Source: Lachnospiraceae bacterium
Lineage (GTDB): Bacteria; Bacillota; Clostridia; Lachnospirales; Lachnospiraceae
Assembly: GCA_022792835.1 (NCBI GenBank)
Contig: JAAWBT010000089.1
Span: 1 to 64,000 of the forward strand
Length of the DNA stretch: 64,000 nt
Direction: 5' to 3'
Positions within the stretch are counted from its first letter, which is position 1. Every line of letters starts with the position of its first letter. The notes under the pieces were generated by a model. The model was not told the origin of the DNA. It did no database searches and saw nothing but the letters and a program-made list of their open reading frames with translations. Shown here piece by piece: positions 59,355 to 64,000 of the stretch. Position numbers and translations under genes: made by a program.

Positions 59355-59756
59355 TTATGGCTTAGACGGCGCCGACGGATTGGTATCGTCCGGTGTCCTG
59401 CCCCCCAAGATATCTTCGTAATGGCGGACCTTGTGTTCCATGTAGCGCACCAGCTCTTTTGCCTCTTCCAGACGCTTAAGGGCTATGGTGCGCTGTTTTT
59501 TCATGAATTCATAGCGGGCGTTGAGGGTGGAGCTTCCCTCCGTACAGAGGGCAGAGTAGGCCCGGATATCCTCAATGGAAATTCCGCATTTGCGCAGACA
59601 CTGGATGGTGCGCAGCCAGTTTATGGATTCTTCGTCAAAAATCCGGCGGTTATTTTTATCCCGCCGGCAGGGCAGAAGGCCCTTGTCAGTGTAGAAACGG
59701 ACCGTGTGGTCCGTCAGTCCCATTTTCTCTGAAATTTCTTTTACGGTGTAAGTCAT
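59355..59756 (-). CDS. MerR-family transcriptional regulator
   Basis: A 133-residue MerR protein. The N-terminal winged helix reads TYTVKEISEKMGLTDHTVRF and YTDKGLLPCRRDKNNRRIFDEE, followed by IQCLRKCGISIEDIRAYSAL and a long dimerisation helix. No Cys pair for metal binding is seen at the C-terminus, so it is more like the small-molecule/stress branch (aldehyde or electrophile sensors, often next to reductases) than metal sensors. The start is taken at 59756 (59759 also possible); the longer frame to 59864 would cover the divergent promoter. It is divergent from the aldo/keto reductase gene. Confidence 0.92.
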   Translation of the reverse strand: MTYTVKEISEKMGLTDHTVRFYTDKGLLPCRRDKNNRRIFDEESINWLRTIQCLRKCGISIEDIRAYSALCTEGSSTLNARYEFMKKQRTIALKRLEEAKELVRYMEHKVRHYEDILGGRTPDDTNPSAPSKP

Positions 59757-59806
59757 CATTTTCCTCTTCCCAGTATATTTTTTGTGCCTTGGCGGCAGCT
59801 TGATAC

Positions 59807-59837
59807 TTGACTTCGAGTGAGTCGAAGGTGTTATCAT
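59807..59837 (+). promoter_or_regulatory. MerR-type promoter of the aldo/keto reductase gene, 19-bp spacer
   Basis: TTGACT (59807-59812) and TATCAT (59832-59837) are 19 bp apart, with the perfect palindrome CTTCGA-gtgag-TCGAAG (59811-59827) between them. This is a canonical MerR activation site, located in the divergent region of the merR gene. Confidence 0.82.
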
Positions 59838-59917
59838 TATAACACAGAGGATGGAAGCTTTCAACTGCAGACTTTTGACACAGGAAACCTATTTGGAAAG
59901 AAGGAGGATGAAGATTT

Positions 59918-61036
59918 ATGGGATATCTTGGAGAGGACATCAAAAAACTGGGATTTGGACTGATGAGGCTGCCCCAGAAGGAGGGGGCCATTGACCTGGA
60001 AGAAACCAAGAAGATGGTGGATCGTTTTATGGAAGAGGGATTCACTTATTTTGACACGGCCTGGGCCTACGCGGGCAGTGAGGATGCAATCCGTCAGGCG
60101 CTTGTGGAACGGTATCCAAGGGAAAAATTTACGATCGCCACGAAAAATGCCGCCTGGATTGACTGCAAAACCAGAGCGGATGCCATGGCACAGTTTGAGA
60201 CCTCCTTGAAACAGACGGGAGCAGGATATTTTGATTTTTATCTGTTACATAACCTGGGAGAAGGCAGGACCCATTTTTTCGATGATTTCGACATGTGGAG
60301 CTTTGTGAGGGAGAAGAAAGAGGCGGGCCTGATTAAACACATTGGATTTTCCTTCCATTCGACCCCAGAGGAGCTGGAGGAAATTTTAAAGGCGCATCCA
60401 GAGGCTGAGTTTGTTCAGCTTCAGATTAACTACGGCGACTGGGAGAACCCGGCAGTACAGTCCAGGGCATGTTATGAGACGGCACAGAAATACGGAAAGC
60501 CTGTGGTGATCATGGAGCCGGTCAAGGGAGGGATGTTGGCAAGCCCGCCGGAGCCGGTGGCACAGCTTTTCAGAAAGGCGGAGCCGGAGGCTTCCTGCGC
60601 TTCCTGGGCAATCCGGTTTGCGGCGGATCTTCCAGGTGTGATCACAGTGCTCTCCGGCATGAGCAGTCTTTCCCAGATGGAAGACAATCTGTCCTATATG
60701 AAGGATTTTAAAAAACTTTCGGAGGAGGAACGGAGCGTTTTGAATCAGGCGAGAGAGGCCATGAGCAGGATTCCTCTGATCCCCTGTACTTCCTGCAATT
60801 ACTGCGCAAAGGTCTGTCCGGCCAATATCGGAGTGTCCGGTTCTTTTACGGCCCACAATTATCTGACCCTTTACAACAACAGGAAAGCGGCGAAAAGCCA
60901 GGAGGCATGGCTGGTAGGCCGCCATGATAAAAAGAGCGCTTCTGAATGTCTGAAATGCGGAAAATGTGAGGGGGTCTGCCCTCAGCATATCCACATCCGG
61001 GAAGAGTTAGAGCGGGTGGCAGAGGCATTCGCATAA
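59918..61036 (+). CDS. Aldo/keto reductase with C-terminal 2x[4Fe-4S] ferredoxin domain
   Basis: A 372-residue protein. The TIM-barrel part has the AKR motifs (KLGFGLMRLP, FDTAWAYAGSEDAIRQAL with the catalytic Tyr, IATKNAAW, FDFYLLHNLG) and the C-terminal part has two cluster motifs, CTSCNYCAKVCP and CLKCGKCEGVCP, as in the COG1453 group. It probably reduces aldehydes or ketones with electrons passed through the clusters rather than, or in addition to, NADPH. It is expressed from the MerR-type promoter 80 bp upstream. Confidence 0.94.
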   Translation: MGYLGEDIKKLGFGLMRLPQKEGAIDLEETKKMVDRFMEEGFTYFDTAWAYAGSEDAIRQALVERYPREKFTIATKNAAWIDCKTRADAMAQFETSLKQTGAGYFDFYLLHNLGEGRTHFFDDFDMWSFVREKKEAGLIKHIGFSFHSTPEELEEILKAHPEAEFVQLQINYGDWENPAVQSRACYETAQKYGKPVVIMEPVKGGMLASPPEPVAQLFRKAEPEASCASWAIRFAADLPGVITVLSGMSSLSQMEDNLSYMKDFKKLSEEERSVLNQAREAMSRIPLIPCTSCNYCAKVCPANIGVSGSFTAHNYLTLYNNRKAAKSQEAWLVGRHDKKSASECLKCGKCEGVCPQHIHIREELERVAEAFA

Positions 61037-61066
61037 AATTTCTGCCGGAAATGCCTCGTTTTTGGG

Positions 61067-61125
61067 ACAGCCGCTAAAGGTCGACAAAAAGAGACCGGTT
61101 CTTGTCGATTTCGGCGGCTGTTTTT
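61067..61125 (+). terminator. Terminator of the reductase gene containing two inverted 0A boxes
   Basis: Outer stem ACAGCCGC (61067-61074) / GCGGCTGT (61114-61121), inner stem TCGACAA (61081-61087) / TTGTCGA (61102-61108), then TTTTT. The inner stem halves are TTGTCGA, six of seven matches to the Spo0A box TGNCGAA in opposite orientations, 17-18 bp upstream of the spo0A -35. Confidence 0.75.
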
Positions 61126-61127
61126 CG

Positions 61128-61157
61128 TTGCATACCCTCGTCCTTTTTTCGTATAAT
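61128..61157 (+). promoter_or_regulatory. spo0A promoter
   Basis: TTGCAT (61128-61133) and a perfect TATAAT (61152-61157), 18 bp apart, 39 bp before the spo0A start. The two 0A boxes upstream suggest direct autoregulation. No obvious sigma-H site was found. Confidence 0.65.
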
Positions 61158-61195
61158 GGGGAAGTACCACCGTATTTGAAAAAGGAGGAAGAAAA

Positions 61196-61990
61196 ATGGC
61201 AAAACTACAGGTGGCTATTGCTGACGACAACGAAAGAATTTTGCAGCTATTGGATAATATCATCAGCCGGGATGATGAATTTGAGGTGGTTGGAAAAGCA
61301 AACAATGGGGAAGAAGCCTATAGTCTGATAAAAGAAAAGGAACCTGATATTATGCTGCTCGACATTATTATGCCGAAGTTAGACGGATTATCTGTTATGG
61401 AGAAGGTGGGGAAAGATCAAGCGCTGAAAAAACGACCGGAATTTATTGTGATCACTGCTATCGGACAGGAGAGGATCACAGAGGACGCCTTCCATCTGGG
61501 AGCCTCCTACTACATTATGAAGCCCTTTGATTCTGATATGGTCCTGAACCGGATGAAACATATTGGAAAGGGACAGCACAGGACCATAGAAAACAGAAAA
61601 ATCGTCCCTTACGAGAGCAAGGAGCAGTACATTGAACGAAATCTGGAGACAGATGTGACCAGCCTGATCCATGAGATCGGTGTTCCTGCCCATATTAAGG
61701 GTTACAGTTATTTAAGGGATGCCATTATTCTGGCGGTGTCTGACATGGAGATGTTAAATTCCATCACAAAACTTTTGTATCCCACCATCGCTAAAATGCA
61801 TCAGACAACACCCAGCCGGGTAGAACGGGCGATCCGCCATGCCATTGAGGTGGCCTGGAACAGAGGAAAAATGGACACCATTGATTCTCTGTTTGGCTAT
61901 ACCATCAACACGGGAAAAGGCAAGCCTACCAACTCAGAGTTTGTGGCCCTGATTGCAGATAAGATCCGCCTGGAGTACAAAAACAGATAA
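61196..61990 (+). CDS. spo0A: Sporulation master regulator Spo0A
   Basis: A 264-residue response regulator. The receiver has the acidic pair Asp10-Asp11, phospho-acceptor Asp56 in LLDIIMP and the Lys in YYIMKPF. The DNA-binding effector domain shows the near-invariant Spo0A sequence [20 protein letters not shown] and the [18 protein letters not shown] end. It controls entry to sporulation after phosphorelay activation. Ribosome site AAGGAGG. The usual upstream neighbour spoIVB is not here; an aldo/keto reductase precedes it. Confidence 0.98.
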   Translation: MAKLQVAIADDNERILQLLDNIISRDDEFEVVGKANNGEEAYSLIKEKEPDIMLLDIIMPKLDGLSVMEKVGKDQALKKRPEFIVITAIGQERITEDAFHLGASYYIMKPFDSDMVLNRMKHIGKGQHRTIENRKIVPYESKEQYIERNLETDVTSLIHEIGVPAHIKGYSYLRDAIILAVSDMEMLNSITKLLYPTIAKMHQTTPSRVERAIRHAIEVAWNRGKMDTIDSLFGYTINTGKGKPTNSEFVALIADKIRLEYKNR

Positions 61991-62098
61991 AAATGTGATT
62001 GCTGCCCGGAAAAACCACTTCCCAATTGATCAGGAATCGAGTATAATAAACATTAGATGTTTTTTGGAAGGGAAAAAGGTTTATCTGGAGGTGGCAGC

Positions 62099-63535
62099 GT
62101 GAAAAAAATTTTGTTCGCAACATCGGAATGTGTGCCGTTTATCAAAACGGGCGGTCTTGCAGACGTGGCAGGCTCTCTGCCGAAGTATTTTGACAAGGAA
62201 GAATATGACATTCGGGTGATTCTCCCCTATTATCAGTGTATTCCTGCAAAATTCAGGGAGAAAGCAAAATACCTGACGAATTTTTATATGAACTATATGT
62301 GGCAGGACCGGTATGTGGGCCTGTTTGAGATCATACATGAAGGCATCACCTTCTACTTTGTTGATAATGAATGGTATTTCAGCGGCGCGAAGCCTTATAC
62401 AGATATGTATTTCGATCTGGAGAAATTTGCGTTTTTTTCTAAGGCTGTTCTTTCAGCTCTCCCGGTACTGGATTTCCGGCCGGATGTCATCCACTGCCAT
62501 GACTGGCAGACGGGCCTGATTCCGGTTCATCTGAAAGACAAATTCGCTGATAATCCCTTCTATCGCGGAATCAAATCTGTCATGACCATCCATAACCTGA
62601 AGTTTCAGGGGGTTTGGAGCGTAGAAGTCATTCAGCGGATCTCAGAGCTTTCCGACTATTATTTTACGCCGGATAAATTAGAGTCCTATAAGAATGGAAA
62701 TATGTTAAAAGGCGGCATCGTCTATGCAGATAAGGTGACGACGGTGAGCAATACTTATGCCCAGGAGATTAAGATGCCTTTCTACGGCGAGGGACTGGAC
62801 GGCCTGATGCTGGCCAGGAGCCATGACCTTTGGGGGATTGTGAATGGCATCGACTATGAAGAGTGGAATCCGGCGGCAGATCCGTTCCTTGCGGCAGGCT
62901 ATGATGCCAGGACCTTCCGCAAGGAGAAGGTAAAAAACAAGACGGCCCTCCAGAGGGAGCTGGGCCTGGAAGTCAATCCAAAGAAGTTCATGATCGGCAT
63001 AGTCTCCAGGCTGACGGACCAGAAGGGGCTGGATCTGGTGCAGTGCGTCATCGAGCAGATCTGTTCTGACGAGCTGCAGCTGGTGATCCTTGGAACCGGC
63101 GACGAGAAATATGAAAATATGTTCCGCCATTATGACTGGAAATATGGGGACAGCGTATCAGCCAATATCTATTATTCTGAGGCCATGTCCCATAAGATCT
63201 ATGCAGGCTGCGATGCATTCCTTATGCCAAGCTTGTTTGAGCCCTGCGGCTTAAGCCAGATCATCAGTCTGCGTTATGGGACAGTGCCCATCGTCCGGGA
63301 AACCGGAGGACTTAAGGATACGGTGGAGCCCTACAATGAATATGAGAGCATGGGAACTGGCTTCTCTTTCACCAATTACAACGCCCATGAGATGTTAGGC
63401 AGCATTCTGTATGCGAAGGATGTCTATTATAACAGAAAACGGGAGTGGAACAAGATCATTGACAGAGGGATGGCAAAGGATTTTTCCTGGGTAAGCTCTG
63501 CGAAGAAATACGAGGAACTGTACCATGCCTTATAA
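62099..63535 (+). CDS. glgA: Glycogen synthase (ADP-glucose type) GlgA
   Basis: A 478-residue GT5 glycosyltransferase that elongates alpha-1,4-glucan from ADP-glucose. The N-terminal KTGGLADV motif binds ADP-glucose; later the conserved GSMSRL-type region reads IGIVSRLTDQKGLDL and the C-terminal PSLFEPCGLSQIISLRYG motif carries the catalytic Glu. A GTG start at 62099 with GGAGG upstream matches the family N-terminus (MKKILFATSECVPF); the ATG at 62057 would add an atypical Gly-rich extension. No other glg genes are in view. Confidence 0.95.
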   Translation: MKKILFATSECVPFIKTGGLADVAGSLPKYFDKEEYDIRVILPYYQCIPAKFREKAKYLTNFYMNYMWQDRYVGLFEIIHEGITFYFVDNEWYFSGAKPYTDMYFDLEKFAFFSKAVLSALPVLDFRPDVIHCHDWQTGLIPVHLKDKFADNPFYRGIKSVMTIHNLKFQGVWSVEVIQRISELSDYYFTPDKLESYKNGNMLKGGIVYADKVTTVSNTYAQEIKMPFYGEGLDGLMLARSHDLWGIVNGIDYEEWNPAADPFLAAGYDARTFRKEKVKNKTALQRELGLEVNPKKFMIGIVSRLTDQKGLDLVQCVIEQICSDELQLVILGTGDEKYENMFRHYDWKYGDSVSANIYYSEAMSHKIYAGCDAFLMPSLFEPCGLSQIISLRYGTVPIVRETGGLKDTVEPYNEYESMGTGFSFTNYNAHEMLGSILYAKDVYYNRKREWNKIIDRGMAKDFSWVSSAKKYEELYHAL

Positions 63536-64000
63536 AATGAAGAGACAGCTTCGGTCTTTTTTTCGGGGCAGAGAGGGAGAACGGCTGATTTCATGGCTGG
63601 AAAATACGTCCTGGGTGGAAGAGAAAGAATACAGACAGGACAAAGAGTATATGTCCTGTGTGCAGGACATTATGGAAAGCCCGGTTTTTCAGTCCATGGA
63701 CCGCTATATCCAGCACGGCAACACGACCACAAAGAATCACTGTATACAGGTGTCCTATCTGAGCTATTGCATCTGTAAAAACCATTCCCTGGATTATGTG
63801 GCGGCAGCCAGAGCGGGATTGCTCCATGACTTGTTCCTCTATGACTGGCATACCGCAGGAAACCATATCCATGGGTTTACCCATCCCAGGGTGGCGATGA
63901 ACAACGCCAGAAAATATTTTGACCTCACGCCCCAGGAGCTGAATATCATTCTTCGGCATATGTGGCCCCTCACACCCATTCCGCCCAGAAGCAAAGAGGG
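63525..64000 (+). CDS. HD-domain hydrolase-like protein, cut by the window end
   Basis: An open frame of at least 158 residues starting at ATG 63525 (GAGGAA 7 bases before), overlapping the last 11 bases of glgA. A metal-dependent HD motif is visible: His in KNHCIQVSY near residue 75 and the HD pair in GLLHDLFLYDWH near 102-103, with HGFTHP and ILRHMWPLTP further on. This belongs to the HD-superfamily group of uncharacterised phosphohydrolases. Coupling with glgA is suggested by the overlap, but the substrate is unknown. Confidence 0.87.
   Translation, partial: MPYKMKRQLRSFFRGREGERLISWLENTSWVEEKEYRQDKEYMSCVQDIMESPVFQSMDRYIQHGNTTTKNHCIQVSYLSYCICKNHSLDYVAAARAGLLHDLFLYDWHTAGNHIHGFTHPRVAMNNARKYFDLTPQELNIILRHMWPLTPIPPRSKE

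Noticed and set aside
1-64000. CRISPR array, prophage, insertion sequence or integrase
   Set aside because: No spaced direct repeats, phage structural genes, transposases or recombinases were seen on either strand.

Overview
This window looks like a stretch of chromosome from an anaerobic, spore-forming member of the Clostridia, most likely a gut-type Lachnospiraceae. The evidence is spo0A with flanking 0A boxes, an infC-rpmI-rplT operon with an L20-type leader and an AUU start for infC, duplicated feoA genes ahead of feoB, a flavodiiron protein fused to flavin reductase and rubredoxin, and a corrinoid methyl-transfer cluster. Apart from one A+T-rich island (about 35.9-39.0 kb) the composition is even and moderately G+C-rich. 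No transposase, phage gene or CRISPR array is visible.

Layout. 0-2.4 kb: end-truncated hybrid sensor kinase (minus strand). 2.6-6.2 kb: a DUF305 protein and feoA-feoA-feoB with iron-regulator-like operators. 6.2-20.0 kb: a complete set of parts for corrinoid-dependent demethylation. These are a UroD-type methyltransferase, a pterin-binding methyltransferase, a corrinoid protein and a reductive activator, accompanied by two transporters, an old-yellow-enzyme-type reductase, an arylamine N-acetyltransferase, a DUF2284 protein and two PucR-family regulators transcribed divergently. 20.3-25.3 kb: a Nik/Dpp-type five-gene ABC importer. 25.6-30.5 kb: a sugar-acid operon (GntP permease, IlvD/Edd dehydratase, KDPG aldolase, PfkB kinase). 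30.7-35.9 kb: ZIP metal transporter, GNAT, rRNA pseudouridine synthase, ligA and metA.

36.2-39.0 kb: a solitary NACHT NTPase with C-terminal pentapeptide repeats, resembling bacterial NLR-like antiphage proteins, in the A+T-rich island. 39.1-40.9 kb: the flavodiiron fusion. 41.2-43.7 kb: amino-acid ABC importer. 43.7-45.3 kb: infC-rpmI-rplT and a tRNA-Pro(AGG). 45.4-47.7 kb: MATE and DMT transporters. 47.8-56.5 kb: a nucleoside uptake and salvage operon (BMP lipoprotein, ABC ATPase, two permeases, two nucleoside-hydrolase homologues, MFS) with a MarR gene downstream and a pair of palindromic operators at the promoter. 56.5-58.2 kb: class V aminotransferase and ECF S-component (minus). 58.4-61.0 kb: a small MerR regulon with two 19-bp-spacer promoters (DUF362 protein, ferredoxin-type aldo/keto reductase). 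61.2-64 kb: spo0A, glgA and a truncated HD-domain gene.

Most likely to repay follow-up: the corrinoid demethylase locus of unknown substrate, with a 14-bp motif shared by its two divergent promoter regions; the NACHT-pentapeptide gene; a GGTTAG-N6-CTAACC motif shared by feoA, feoB and the ZIP gene; and the nucleoside-hydrolase paralogue that has lost catalytic residues. All calls come from reading the sequence. No database search was possible.
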